DNA of 64,000 nucleotides from Maribacter cobaltidurans (GTDB taxonomy: Bacteria > Bacteroidota > Bacteroidia > Flavobacteriales > Flavobacteriaceae). The notes beneath the pieces are model-generated. The model worked only from the letters and a program-made list of their open reading frames with translations, had not been told where the DNA came from and did not search any database. Positions 34,087-42,756 of this stretch are shown here, one piece after another; the stretch's first letter is position 1; each line of letters opens with the position of its first letter. The DNA lies in assembly GCF_002269385.1 (NCBI RefSeq), contig NZ_CP022957.1, positions 491,001 to 555,000 of the forward strand, read 5' to 3'. The position numbers and the translations under genes were made by a program.

Positions 34087-35423
34087 TAATATTTAAGCCA
34101 TTTCAACAATTCTTTATAACTAGGTTTTTTTCCATACATAAGTATTCCTACCCTGTAAATTTTGGCTGCCAGCCAAACGATACCAATAAAGGTAATTATT
34201 AATATGAGAATTGAGGAAACCAATTGCCAAATGGGAACACCGCCCTCCCCTATTCCACCAGGGAGTCGCATCATCATAACAATGGGAGACGTTAACGGAA
34301 ACAAAGAAAAACCAACGGCAATGGGTCCGTGCGGATTGCTAAATACCGAAAAGAAACCAACGTAAATAGCCAACATCAATGGCAATATTATTGGAAATAT
34401 AAATTGTTGTGTATCAGTTTCATTATCTACTGCGGCACCTATTGCCGCATAAATTGAACTGTAGATCAAATATCCCAGCACAAAGTAAATGATGAAAAAT
34501 AAAATTAAAAGCAGCCAAGGTATATCCAAAATTTCCTGAGCATACAAAAGCAACGAAGAGTCTGCCGATGATAAAATGGTATTGGTCGAATTACCCATTC
34601 CAGGCCCCATACCTCCCTTGGAAATATCCGAAGGGTCTATATCAAAAATGGACATAGAAATCAATAGAAGAACACCGCCGGAGATGATCCAAATCCCAAA
34701 CTGCGTAATACCTGCCAATGAAGTACCAATAATTTTGCCAAGCATCAACTGAAATGGCTTTACCGAAGAAATGATGACCTCAATGATCCGACTAGTTTTT
34801 TCCTCAATAACACTGCGCATAACAAACCCCCCATAAATGATAATGAACATCATGATCAAATACCCAAAACCTCCTCCAATTATTGCTTTTATCTCATTTA
34901 TTCCCTTTAGGTTATGCTCTCCGTCAAAGGTTGAAATATTCAACTCATATTCACTGTCCATTTCTGCATATTCACGTGCGGATATGCCAAATTCCCTGAG
35001 TCTTTCCTGTTTCAACCGCTCCTTAAAAATCCGTTCCAATCGTTCCAAGATATTGGTACTTGGAGCTTCCTTACTATAAAAAAACGAACGTTGGCTTACT
35101 GTCTCCAAATTAGATTCATTGGGTAAATATACAAGTCCATAGTAGCCCATATTCATTGTGGAATCCTTGGCCTGTTCCAAGGAGATATCCCTGAACTTTA
35201 CAAAGGATGTACTTTCTGAAGTTATAAACTCATTTGAGAAGAAATCACTTTCATTTAAAACGGCAATCACCCTTTTTTCATTATCGTTTAGCTTTGTAAG
35301 ATAGGATATGAGGACAATCATACCTACCATTAGAAAAGGACTAAGAAAGGTCATTATAACAAATGATTTGTTCCTAACCTTGGCCAAGTATTCCCTTTTA
35401 ATAATTAAGTGTAACTTACTCAT
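34086..35423 (-). CDS. ABC-2 type transporter permease (NatB-like)
   Basis: From ATG 35423 the protein has 445 residues: MSKLHLIIKREYLAKVRNKSFVIMTFLSPFLMVGMIVLISYL, a large extracytoplasmic domain, then a C-terminal group of about five helices (GFGYLIMMFIIIYGGFVMRSVIEEKTSRIIEVIISSVKPFQLMLGKIIG, ISGGVLLLISMSIF, LLLILFFIIYFVLGYLIYSSIYAAIGA). The EEKTSRIIEVI motif marks NatB/YhaP-type ABC-2 permeases. It overlaps the ATPase gene by 8 bases. Sodium or drug efflux is known for relatives, but the substrate here is not determined. Confidence 0.9.
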   Translation of the reverse strand: MSKLHLIIKREYLAKVRNKSFVIMTFLSPFLMVGMIVLISYLTKLNDNEKRVIAVLNESDFFSNEFITSESTSFVKFRDISLEQAKDSTMNMGYYGLVYLPNESNLETVSQRSFFYSKEAPSTNILERLERIFKERLKQERLREFGISAREYAEMDSEYELNISTFDGEHNLKGINEIKAIIGGGFGYLIMMFIIIYGGFVMRSVIEEKTSRIIEVIISSVKPFQLMLGKIIGTSLAGITQFGIWIISGGVLLLISMSIFDIDPSDISKGGMGPGMGNSTNTILSSADSSLLLYAQEILDIPWLLLILFFIIYFVLGYLIYSSIYAAIGAAVDNETDTQQFIFPIILPLMLAIYVGFFSVFSNPHGPIAVGFSLFPLTSPIVMMMRLPGGIGEGGVPIWQLVSSILILIITFIGIVWLAAKIYRVGILMYGKKPSYKELLKWLKY

Positions 35424-36348
35424 GGGCGAAACCTTTGTTTTCAATAGTCCTTATAAATATTTCATTTGCAGAGGGTATCGTTTCCGTAAAGTTTTTGATA
35501 TTGCCTTTAGTTCCCAAAAAGCTCAATAGTTCATTGGAATTTCCCCCAGGGAGTTGCACGGAAAAATCCAATTGGCTTTCGCCGGAAACGGCATCAAATA
35601 TTTTAAAATTACCTTTTAGTTGGTCCAACAATCCATTTGGTGAACTCGTGCCGATACCTACCTTGAATATATTCTTCTTATACGCTTCCTTTATTTCCGA
35701 TAATTTACCGTCCAGTATCTTCTCCGACCGATGGATCAGAGCAATATATTCACATAATTCCTCTACGGATTCCATTCTATGCGTAGAAAAAATGATAGAG
35801 GTGCCACTTTCCTTAAGCTTAAGAATTTCATCTTTTATGATATTGGCATTTATTGGATCAAAACCACTGAAGGGTTCATCGAAAATTAACAGTTTAGGTT
35901 CGTGAAGCACTGTAACGATGAACTGTATTTTCTGGGCCATACCCTTTGAAAGTTCTTGAATTTTCTTGTTCCACCAATCTCCTATCTCCAAACGCTCAAA
36001 CCAGTATTTCAATCTTTGTTTTGCATCGTTCTTGGATAAACCTTTAAGTTGGGCAAGATATAAGGCCTGCTCACCTACTTTCATACTTTTATACAATCCC
36101 CTTTCCTCCGGCAAATAGCCAATTTGGGAAATATGTTCGCTCCTTAGAGGCTCCCCCTCAAAAAAAACCTCGCCTTGGTCAGGAAAGGATATCTGATTGA
36201 TAATTCTAATCAAGGTAGTTTTACCTGCTCCATTGGGACCAAGCAAACCGTAGATACTATTTTTGGGAATTTCTATGGAAACATTATGCAAAGCAGTGTG
36301 GCCGCCATACGTTTTGGAGACCTTATTTGCAACCAAAATATGATTCAT
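35416..36348 (-). CDS. ABC transporter ATP-binding protein (NatA-like)
   Basis: The 310-residue ATPase has Walker A GPNGAGKTT, Q-loop (ISQIGYLPEERGLYKSM), signature LSKGMAQK, Walker B LLIFDEPFSGFDP and H-loop FSTHR. The YLPEERGLY segment and the 70-residue C-terminal regulatory part are typical of the NatA/YhaQ group. It pairs with the overlapping permease gene to form an ABC-2 exporter. A -7 element is present 15 bases upstream. Confidence 0.92.
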   Translation of the reverse strand: MNHILVANKVSKTYGGHTALHNVSIEIPKNSIYGLLGPNGAGKTTLIRIINQISFPDQGEVFFEGEPLRSEHISQIGYLPEERGLYKSMKVGEQALYLAQLKGLSKNDAKQRLKYWFERLEIGDWWNKKIQELSKGMAQKIQFIVTVLHEPKLLIFDEPFSGFDPINANIIKDEILKLKESGTSIIFSTHRMESVEELCEYIALIHRSEKILDGKLSEIKEAYKKNIFKVGIGTSSPNGLLDQLKGNFKIFDAVSGESQLDFSVQLPGGNSNELLSFLGTKGNIKNFTETIPSANEIFIRTIENKGFAHE

Positions 36349-36362
36349 GTAAGCAATTTGTT

Positions 36363-36370
36363 CAAAGATA
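36363..36370 (-). promoter_or_regulatory. -7 element of the NatA-like operon
   Basis: TATCTTTG on the minus strand matches TAnnTTTG. A TTG lies 14 bases further upstream, somewhat closer than usual. Confidence 0.45.
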
Positions 36371-36447
36371 TTGAATTGTTTTCACAAGGCTTTTTTTACT
36401 TATGAATTTCACGAAATCCATGCATTAAAAATGCTATAAAAACAAAA

Positions 36448-36474
36448 CCCACCCTCAAAAGAATCAAGGATGGG
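36448..36474 (-). terminator. probable terminator of grpE-dnaJ
   Basis: An 8-bp stem (minus-strand CCCATCCT / AGGGTGGG with one U.G pair) is followed by TTTTGTTTTT in the minus direction, about 90 bases after the dnaJ stop. Confidence 0.55.
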
Positions 36475-36564
36475 AAAAAATTGCTATGAAAAAGAAAATT
36501 AATATTGGTCACCCAATATTGTTTCAAATATACGTTTTTTATTTAAACACCAAATTTTTTAAGT

Positions 36565-37683
36565 TTAAGAGAACATATCCTTTACTTTTTCAAAAAAGGA
36601 TTTATCCGATTTTTCAGGTTTTGGCTCAAAATTTTCGTTACCCTGCATACGTTCAAAAAAGTCCTTTTGTTCCTTGTTCAATTCTTTTGGAGTCCAAACA
36701 TTAACATGGACCAAAAGATCTCCGCTACCGTAACCATTGAGACTGGAGACACCTTTTCCCCTCAACCTCAAGATTTTTCCTGACTGTATACCAGGTTCCA
36801 ATTTAATTCTCACCTTACCTCCAACGGCATCAATTTCTTTTGAGGTTCCCAAAATGGCATCGGATATGCTTATATACAAATCATAATGTAGATTATCGCC
36901 TTCGCGCTTCAAGGTTTCATGCTCTTGGGTTTCTATGGCAACCAGCAAATCGCCTGGAATACCATTGCCTGGGGCGTCATTACCTTTTCCCGGAACTTTT
37001 AATTGCATTCCTTCTTCCACCCCAGCAGGGATATTTATGGATACGGTTTCTTCAGAAACTTTTAGACCTTGGGCATCCGCATCTCCCGGTTTGCCGTCCA
37101 AAATTTGTCCACTTCCACCACAGACACTACAGGTTGCGGCTGTTTGCATACGGCCCAATATGGTATTCTGAACCTTGGTAACCTGTCCACGGCCATTACA
37201 TGTAGTACACGTTTTATAGGTAACCCCTTCAGCCTGGATTTTTCTCCTTACTTTAACCTTCTTTTCCACGCCGTTGGCGATTTCCTCCAAGGTCAATTTA
37301 ACCCTAATGCGTAGATTGCTTCCCTTCACCCTTCGCTGGCCACCACCACCGAAACCTCCAAATCCACTGAATCCACCTCCACCGAATGCACTTCCAAAAA
37401 TGTCTCCAAACTGACTGAATATGTCATCCATATTCATTCCGCCACCTCCAAAGCCTCCTCCTTCAAAGGCAGCATGACCAAATTGGTCATATTTTGCCTT
37501 CTTATTTGGATCACTCAGGACTTCATAAGCTTCAGCCGATTTTTTAAACATCTCCTCTGCTTTGGCATCACCAGGATTCTTATCAGGATGATATTGAAGC
37601 GCCTTTTTTCGGTATGCCTTTTTTATTTCGGCGGCCGAGGCACTTTTGCTTACGCCAAGTATTTCGTAAAAATCTTCCTTCAT
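36565..37683 (-). CDS. dnaJ: chaperone DnaJ with reduced zinc domain
   Basis: The 372-residue Hsp40 partner of DnaK has a J domain at residues 1-68 with HPD at 32-34, a Gly/Phe-rich region at about 74-115, and C-terminal substrate-binding domains from about 220. Only two CxxCxGxG motifs are present (Cys159/162 and Cys185/188), corresponding to zinc centre II. The outer two motifs that form zinc centre I are replaced by [13 protein letters not shown] and [12 protein letters not shown]. This is a recurrent flavobacterial form as far as I recall. It is 9 bases downstream of grpE. Confidence 0.95.
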   Translation of the reverse strand: MKEDFYEILGVSKSASAAEIKKAYRKKALQYHPDKNPGDAKAEEMFKKSAEAYEVLSDPNKKAKYDQFGHAAFEGGGFGGGGMNMDDIFSQFGDIFGSAFGGGGFSGFGGFGGGGQRRVKGSNLRIRVKLTLEEIANGVEKKVKVRRKIQAEGVTYKTCTTCNGRGQVTKVQNTILGRMQTAATCSVCGGSGQILDGKPGDADAQGLKVSEETVSINIPAGVEEGMQLKVPGKGNDAPGNGIPGDLLVAIETQEHETLKREGDNLHYDLYISISDAILGTSKEIDAVGGKVRIKLEPGIQSGKILRLRGKGVSSLNGYGSGDLLVHVNVWTPKELNKEQKDFFERMQGNENFEPKPEKSDKSFFEKVKDMFS

Positions 37684-37692
37684 ACTACTTTT

Positions 37693-38259
37693 TTAGTTTC
37701 CTACCACCACTTTTGGATGTCTTATAATTCTCTCCCCAAGCTTAAACCCCTTTTCAATGACATCGATGACTTTTCCCTTCATACTATCCTCCGGTGCAGG
37801 TATTTGGGTAATGGCTTCATGAATTTCAGCATCAAAAGTATCTCCAGCCGTTACCTCGACCTCCTGCAAACCTTTTGATTTTAAGGTTTCCCAAAACTTT
37901 ACCTTAATCAACTCCACACCTTTGAACAATTCCTTATCCTCTGCCTTGGACAGTTCTTTTAAGGCTCTGTCAAAATCGTCCAGGACCGGCAATAGAGAAA
38001 CTATTACTTCCTGTCCTGCCGTTTTGAATAAGTCCATTCGCTCTTTGGAGGTCCTTTTCTTGTAATTTTCAAATTCCGCAAAAAGCCTGAGAAACTTATC
38101 CTTCTCCTTTCCTAAATCTTCTCTTAGCCTATCCTCTTCAGACATTTCCTCTTCCACTATATCTTCTTGGTCCCTTTCCCCATTAAGCTCTTCCTGCTTC
38201 AACATTTGTTCTTGGGACAATTCTTCCTCTATATTTTCGGTATTATCATTCTTGCTCAT
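37693..38259 (-). CDS. grpE: nucleotide exchange factor GrpE
   Basis: From ATG 38259 the product has 188 residues; a TTG two codons earlier is less likely. A long acidic N-terminal coil (Glu-rich, with EEEMSEEDRLREDLGKEKDKFLRLFAEFENYKKRTSKERMDLFKTAGQEVIVSLLPVLDDFDRAL) is followed by the beta domain with FDAEIHEAITQIPAPEDSMKGKVIDVIEKGFKLGERIIRHPKVVVG. GrpE releases ADP from DnaK. It is first in the grpE-dnaJ operon. Confidence 0.95.
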   Translation of the reverse strand: MSKNDNTENIEEELSQEQMLKQEELNGERDQEDIVEEEMSEEDRLREDLGKEKDKFLRLFAEFENYKKRTSKERMDLFKTAGQEVIVSLLPVLDDFDRALKELSKAEDKELFKGVELIKVKFWETLKSKGLQEVEVTAGDTFDAEIHEAITQIPAPEDSMKGKVIDVIEKGFKLGERIIRHPKVVVGN

Positions 38260-38294
38260 ATTCAATACTATTTTAATCTTCCGATTTGAGGGGG

Positions 38295-38326
38295 CAAAAG
38301 TACTGCCAAATCTTTAAAAATGTCAA
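38295..38326 (-). promoter_or_regulatory. Bacteroidota promoter of grpE-dnaJ
   Basis: On the minus strand there is a TTG (38326-38324), a 21-base spacer and TACTTTTG (38302-38295), 35 bases before the ATG. No CIRCE-like repeat is seen beside it. Confidence 0.65.
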
Positions 38327-38348
38327 AATGTCACCAAACTTTATAAAA

Positions 38349-38369
38349 AAATCCGCCAAAAGCGGATTT
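38349..38369 (-). terminator. terminator of the TIGR01777 epimerase gene
   Basis: The 8-bp stem AAATCCGC / GCGGATTT with a 5-base loop is followed on the minus strand by TTTTATA, 30 bases after the stop codon. Confidence 0.7.
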
Positions 38370-38399
38370 ACATATTGTTCCTTGATTATTGTTTAGTAT

Positions 38400-39362
38400 T
38401 TAAGACACATATTCTTTGGATAAATCATTGGATATCTTAGAATTGGATTTTTTATTTTGATAAATAACCTCCAATGCGCAGCAAATGTTTTGAAACTCGA
38501 AAATAAATCCTTCACCTTCAATTTTCTTACTACTAACCCTCTGACTTGCGAATAATAAATAGCTCATTTCACCAAGAATAAGCTTCATTATCATTTTGGG
38601 AATATTGGGCAAAATTAGTGGGCGATTCAAAACATTGGCAATTTCCTTTACCAATCTATTATTGGTTACAGGGTTGGGAGAAACCCCATTAAAAACTCCT
38701 TCCAATTCATTTTCTAGTACAAATAGAAAAATTCTGGCCAAATCTGAAAGGTGTATCCAAGGTTGCCACTGCAGCCCCGATCCAAATGCTGCACCCGTAT
38801 AATATTTAACCGGTTTTGCCATTTGTGGTAAAGCTCCTCCTTTGTCCGATAAAACCAGGCCAATTCTAACTTTGGAAACCATTATGCCGAGACTCTTGAA
38901 GGTATCGGCTTCTTCCTCCCAAGCCAAAACCACCCTTCCAAGAAAACTATCATCTACCGCCTCTTCATCTTCCTCATAATAATTTGACAAAGAATCTGGA
39001 TAAATCCCAATAGCAGAAGCAGATATGATGGATGTAATGGTATGTTGAGGCAATTTATCTATTGCCCCATATAAGGTTTGCAACGAATTAATCCTACTGT
39101 TGAGAATTTGTTTTTTGTAACTAGGCGTCCATCTCTTCGAAATACTCGCTCCAGCTAGGTTGATGATAGTAGTAACTCCGTCAAAACAACGAATATCAAT
39201 TTCCTTTTTTGTAGGATTCCAATAAAAACCCTTCAAGTTTTCCTTGGAAACCATTTTGTCCTTACTTGTGGTCAAGAAATGTACAACGTATCCCTTGTCA
39301 TGACAGTGAGATACCAATTCCGTCCCGACCAATCCCGTAGCACCTGTTATTAATATCCTCAT
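38400..39362 (-). CDS. TIGR01777 family NAD-dependent epimerase/oxidoreductase
   Basis: The 320-residue short-chain dehydrogenase of the YfcH/SDR39U1 type has the N-terminal nucleotide loop ITGATGLVGTELV, followed by TIINLAGASISKRWTPSYKKQILNSRI, SASAIGIYPDS and LAWEEEADTFKSLGIMVSKVRIGLVLSDKGGALPQM, and then PWIHLSDLARI. A C-terminal DUF1731-like end follows. The physiological substrate of this family is unknown. It appears monocistronic, with its own terminator. Confidence 0.88.
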   Translation of the reverse strand: MRILITGATGLVGTELVSHCHDKGYVVHFLTTSKDKMVSKENLKGFYWNPTKKEIDIRCFDGVTTIINLAGASISKRWTPSYKKQILNSRINSLQTLYGAIDKLPQHTITSIISASAIGIYPDSLSNYYEEDEEAVDDSFLGRVVLAWEEEADTFKSLGIMVSKVRIGLVLSDKGGALPQMAKPVKYYTGAAFGSGLQWQPWIHLSDLARIFLFVLENELEGVFNGVSPNPVTNNRLVKEIANVLNRPLILPNIPKMIMKLILGEMSYLLFASQRVSSKKIEGEGFIFEFQNICCALEVIYQNKKSNSKISNDLSKEYVS

Positions 39363-39462
39363 ATCCCAAAGTTATCACTTTAAGATTATGCCCAATGTAA
39401 GTTTAGTTTCGATTTAACATAGAATAGGTCTTTTTAAGACAAATTAACTGAACACCTTCCTA

Positions 39463-40128
39463 TTATAACATTTTTTTTGCCCTTAGCATTTCTCTTTTTC
39501 CTGGAGGTCCCGGAAGGCGCTCAACCTCAAATCCAACTTCCAACATGGCTCTCCTAACGCTGCCTTTGGCAGCATAAGTCACTAGATATCCATTCATTTT
39601 TAAGGCTTCGAACATTTTGCTGAAAATATGTTCGGTCCAAAGCTCGGGCTGTACCCTTGCGCCAAAGGCATCAAAATAAATTAAATCAAATTCTGCGGAA
39701 TTATTTATTTCCCTAAAGTCCTTCTGCTGCTTCAAAAGACTAAAATTTTCGGTAATAATTGAGGCCTTTTCCCAAGAACAACTATGCAATTTCCTAAAAT
39801 CACCACTGTGAGAGACGGCATTGAGTTCTTCTATATAGTTTAATTCCTCGATTTCTTCATCAACCACAGGATAAGCCTCAACGCCTACATAATCTATTTT
39901 AAGCCTTCTTTTTGGTGCTTCAAGTAAAGTAATGAAAGCATTAAGCCCAGTACCAAAGCCTATTTCAAGAATTGAAATTTGTCGGTTTTGAAATAAATCT
40001 AGTCCCTGATTGATAAAGACATGGTACGCCTCATTGATTGCGCCATGCTTTGAGTGGTATTGCTCATTCCATTCCCTTATCTGAATGGTTTTTGAGCCAT
40101 CACCAGTGGTAATTATCTCCCTTTTCAA
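39463..40128 (-). CDS. mnmD: tRNA (5-methylaminomethyl-2-thiouridine) methyltransferase MnmD
   Basis: The 221-residue protein matches the stand-alone methyltransferase domain of MnmC (DUF752): GDGSKTIQIREWNEQYHSKHGAINEAYHVFINQGL, LEIGFGTGLNAFITLLEA (SAM loop), EAYPVVDEEI, DLIYFDAFGARVQPELWTEHIF and YLVTYAAKGSVRRAMLEVGFEVERLPGPPGKREMLRA. The FAD-dependent MnmC half is absent, as is common outside gammaproteobacteria. The start is a TTG at 40128, two bases after the DUF4920 stop, so translation is probably coupled to that gene. Confidence 0.9.
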   Translation of the reverse strand: MKREIITTGDGSKTIQIREWNEQYHSKHGAINEAYHVFINQGLDLFQNRQISILEIGFGTGLNAFITLLEAPKRRLKIDYVGVEAYPVVDEEIEELNYIEELNAVSHSGDFRKLHSCSWEKASIITENFSLLKQQKDFREINNSAEFDLIYFDAFGARVQPELWTEHIFSKMFEALKMNGYLVTYAAKGSVRRAMLEVGFEVERLPGPPGKREMLRAKKML

Positions 40129-40129
40129 A

Positions 40130-40612
40130 CTAATCCTTTATCAATACCCCGTTGGCCTCAAAACCGTAAGTCTTTTTAGAAGAGGTAATCTTTGCCAAAT
40201 CATCTTGTTTGGCGCCACCATCTTTGGCATAATGCTTCTGATCTTCTACACTCATTTCCTCCACAAACGCAATACCGTCCACAATTACCTTTCTACCTGC
40301 GATATCCTTTGGCATAAAAAATCCATAGTCCTTGAACCTAACCATGGCCTCTTTACCATTTGCAAGTTCCAACTTCATCCAACATCCCTTTGCCTGACAA
40401 ACCTCTTTTACTTTTCCCATGAACTTAGTCTTTAAGGTATCGCCGGATTTTAAACCATCATATAGCAACATCATATCCTTGGAACTACCAACATTTGACT
40501 CGTCCACCCATTCGCCATAAGTTACCAACTTATTAGTATCTGATTTTTTATCCTGACCTAACGACACAAAACCTATCCAAAAAATCACAAGCAAAATGTT
40601 AAAACTTTTCAT
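40130..40612 (-). CDS. DUF4920 exported protein
   Basis: From ATG 40612 the product has 160 residues with a signal peptide (FNILLVIFWIGFVSLGQ). The DUF4920 core is TKFMGKVKEVCQAKGCWMKLELANGKEAMVRFKDYGFFMPKDIAGRKVIVDGIAF. The paired VCQAKGCWM cysteines may bind metal or form a disulfide; the fold is OB-like by the strand pattern. Function is unknown. The next gene (mnmD) follows with 1 base between. Confidence 0.83.
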   Translation of the reverse strand: MKSFNILLVIFWIGFVSLGQDKKSDTNKLVTYGEWVDESNVGSSKDMMLLYDGLKSGDTLKTKFMGKVKEVCQAKGCWMKLELANGKEAMVRFKDYGFFMPKDIAGRKVIVDGIAFVEEMSVEDQKHYAKDGGAKQDDLAKITSSKKTYGFEANGVLIKD

Positions 40613-40719
40613 AATGTTCAAAAATTAAATTCTTCTTGCAAAACTGCTCATTTTTAGGGTAAAAAAGAAGTGGCAGTTGGTATATTTGATTAATTTTATT
40701 CTAATAAAGAATATTTGGG

Positions 40720-41796
40720 ATGAGCGTAGAAACTAAAAAAGTGAACATTAGTGTAGAAAGGGCAAAGACCTCTAAAATAAATCAAGTCGATTTTGACAAT
40801 TTAAAATTTGGTTCCGTGTATACGGATCATATGTTGGTTTGTGATTATAAGAACGGAGTTTGGGAGGCTCCCAAGATAATGCCGTATCAACAGATAATGC
40901 TTGATCCTTCTGCAAAGGTATTTCATTATGGACAGTCCATTTTTGAGGGAATGAAGGCCTACAAGGATGATAATGGGAGTATTTTCTTATTCAGACCATT
41001 GGACAACCATAAACGTCTTAATATATCTGCAAAAAGACTGTCTATCCCTGAATTGCCAGAAGAATATTTTATGGAAGGCCTTACCACTTTGTTAGAGCTG
41101 GATAGTGATTTTATACCAACAAAAGAGGGTTCCTCCTTGTATATAAGGCCTTTCATGTTCGCATCTGGAAATGGCTTTCATGCTTCTCCAGCCGATGAGT
41201 ATAAATTCATAATTGCTTGTGCTCCTTCCGGTTCCTATTTCTCCGGAAAAGTAAAGGTGCTTATTGAACAAACCTACTCCAGATCCGCTAACGGAGGGGT
41301 TGGATTCGCCAAGGCCGGGGGTAATTATGCCGGTCAGTTCTACCCTACGCAATTAGCCATTGAAAAGGGATACAATCAAGTAATCTGGACGGATGACACA
41401 GAACATGAATACATTGAGGAGGCCGGTGCCATGAACATTTTTATACGTATAAACGATACTTTGATTACCGGCCCTACCAGTGATAGAATATTGGATGGCA
41501 TTACCAGAAAAAGTATTTTGGAAATAGCAAAGGATAATAGTATTCCTACCGAAGTACGAAAAATTACGGTTACGGAAGTAGTCAATGCGGCGAAGGACGG
41601 TTCATTAAAAGAAATGTTCGGTGCAGGAACTGCAGCAGTAATTTCACCAATATCCGCTTTTGGATATAAGGACAAGGATTATGATTTACCGGAATTGGAA
41701 AACAGCTATGCTTCCAAATTAAAGAAATTGATTACGGATATACAGTATAACAAATCTGAAGATAAATACGGATGGCGCTTTATGGTCAAAAGTTAA
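40720..41796 (+). CDS. ilvE: branched-chain amino acid aminotransferase
   Basis: The 358-residue class IV PLP aminotransferase interconverts Leu, Ile and Val with their 2-oxo acids. Motifs are FHYGQSIFEGMKAYK, LYIRPFMFASG, the PLP lysine block VGFAKAGGNYAGQF, EEAGAMNIFI, and ITGPTSDRILDGITRKSIL. Length matches the larger eukaryote-like BCAT subgroup common in Bacteroidota. It stands alone and ends in a terminator shared with the convergent MazG-like gene. Confidence 0.94.
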   Translation: MSVETKKVNISVERAKTSKINQVDFDNLKFGSVYTDHMLVCDYKNGVWEAPKIMPYQQIMLDPSAKVFHYGQSIFEGMKAYKDDNGSIFLFRPLDNHKRLNISAKRLSIPELPEEYFMEGLTTLLELDSDFIPTKEGSSLYIRPFMFASGNGFHASPADEYKFIIACAPSGSYFSGKVKVLIEQTYSRSANGGVGFAKAGGNYAGQFYPTQLAIEKGYNQVIWTDDTEHEYIEEAGAMNIFIRINDTLITGPTSDRILDGITRKSILEIAKDNSIPTEVRKITVTEVVNAAKDGSLKEMFGAGTAAVISPISAFGYKDKDYDLPELENSYASKLKKLITDIQYNKSEDKYGWRFMVKS

Positions 41797-41797
41797 T

Positions 41798-41823
41798 AAA
41801 AAAGGGCTTAAGAGCCCTTTTTT
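41798..41823. terminator. bidirectional terminator between ilvE and the MazG-like gene
   Basis: An 11-bp stem (A6-GGGCT / AGCCC-T6) with the 4-base loop TAAG is flanked by A and T runs on both sides, so it can act for both convergent genes. Confidence 0.85.
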
Positions 41824-42208
41824 ATTTATCCAAAATAGCGGCGATGTCCGGCTTAAAATAGTTTGGCCCTTTTAACACTTTTCCATCTTCCCTATAAATA
41901 GGTTTTCCATCCTCGCCCAATTTACTCATATTGCTTCGCTGAATCTCATTAAAAACCTCCTCTATTTTATACTGCATCCCATGCTCCAAAATAGTCCCAC
42001 AAAGAATATATAACATATCTCCCAGGGCGTCTGCAACCTCAATGATATCATTATTGGATGCCGCCTCCAAGTATTCCTTGTTTTCTTCATCCATTAAATT
42101 AAAACGTAAATGGTTTTTTGCTTTCCCCAAATCCGCCCTCATTTCCTTTGAAACACCCAGCCCAAACGATTCGTGGAATAGTTGTACTGCTTTAATCTTG
42201 CTTTTCAT
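41822..42208 (-). CDS. MazG-like nucleoside triphosphate pyrophosphohydrolase
   Basis: From ATG 42208 the product has 128 residues (MKSKIKAVQLFHESFG). The frame continues upstream but only as non-start codons across the divergent promoter. The all-alpha NTP-PPase metal site is visible: ENKEYLEAASNNDIIEVADALGDMLYILCGTILEHGM (EExxE/ExxD type). A short beta tail (KLGEDGKPIYREDGKVLKGPNYFKPD) is typical of this subgroup, which includes integron- and phage-type MazG-like enzymes. It probably cleans non-canonical nucleotides. Confidence 0.85.
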   Translation of the reverse strand: MKSKIKAVQLFHESFGLGVSKEMRADLGKAKNHLRFNLMDEENKEYLEAASNNDIIEVADALGDMLYILCGTILEHGMQYKIEEVFNEIQRSNMSKLGEDGKPIYREDGKVLKGPNYFKPDIAAILDK

Positions 42209-42253
42209 AAAAAATCTTGAGTTTTCCTTTAGTTTTGTGTAAAAATAAAAATT

Positions 42254-42442
42254 ATGTTCAGCACCGGACAAATTGTTTTTGCAGTTCTATTTATCATCAC
42301 GTTCTTCATAATTATTGTCATTATGTATAGGAAGGACTTAAAATTGCACCAAAAGAATTACAAAGGCGTCAAATGGGTGGGAATATTCTTTATAATATTT
42401 ATATTTATTCTTTTCTCCATTAAGTATTTACTCAATAATTAA
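42254..42442 (+). CDS. small two-span membrane protein
   Basis: This 62-residue protein has two hydrophobic spans (IVFAVLFIITFFIIIVIMY and WVGIFFIIFIFILFSIKYLL) joined by a basic loop (RKDLKLHQKNYKGVK), so both ends would face the periplasm. It starts 45 bases from the divergent MazG-like gene. Similar small proteins are common in Flavobacteriia as far as I recall; no function is known. Confidence 0.75.
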   Translation: MFSTGQIVFAVLFIITFFIIIVIMYRKDLKLHQKNYKGVKWVGIFFIIFIFILFSIKYLLNN

Positions 42443-42497
42443 CGCAAATTTTACATACACCACAAAAATTGACGGTTACACAACAAAACCCCTGAAT

Positions 42498-42530
42498 TTG
42501 ACGTATAATATACCAAATAGCGTAATTTTG
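42498..42530 (+). promoter_or_regulatory. promoter of the 59-residue membrane protein gene
   Basis: TTG (42498-42500), a 22-base spacer and TAATTTTG (42523-42530) match the Bacteroidota consensus, 28 bases before the ATG. An AAGGGG ribosome-binding-like run lies at 42545-42550. Confidence 0.65.
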
Positions 42531-42558
42531 CGTTATTCATCTACAAGGGGCAATTATT

Positions 42559-42738
42559 ATGATGACATTTTTTACAATCTTATTGGTATTGATCGGTCTT
42601 AATATAGCTATGCTCATAGCAAGTTTGCAAAATGCAAGTAAAAAGTCGAAAAAACCTACAAGTATATCTTCAGAGGATAACCCATCTGTAATTTATCCGA
42701 TTAATCTGATTACTTCCAACTACAAAAAAGCTGTTTAG
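42559..42738 (+). CDS. small single-span membrane protein (59 residues)
   Basis: ATG at 42559 (or the next Met) and TAG at 42736-42738. One N-terminal span (TFFTILLVLIGLNIAMLIASL) is followed by a basic stretch (SKKSKKP) and a polar tail ending NLITSNYKKAV. The span is nearly the same as in the 30-residue protein at 26632-26724. A well-formed promoter supports expression. It lies 18 bases before crcB and may be cotranscribed. Function is unknown. Confidence 0.7.
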   Translation: MMTFFTILLVLIGLNIAMLIASLQNASKKSKKPTSISSEDNPSVIYPINLITSNYKKAV

Positions 42739-42756
42739 TTTATACCTTTGTGAGGT

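Noticed and set aside
35435..35905. 156-codon plus-strand frame inside the NatA-like ATPase
   Set aside because: It lies opposite Walker B and signature coding sequence and shows no protein-like features of its own.
38266..38399. CIRCE or other heat-shock operator before grpE
   Set aside because: No 9-bp inverted repeat with a 9-base spacer is visible; only the promoter and the terminator of the neighbouring gene are seen.
42739..42756. Fluoride riboswitch upstream of crcB
   Set aside because: Only 18 bases separate the gene from the upstream frame, too few for the aptamer, and no matching fold was seen before that frame.
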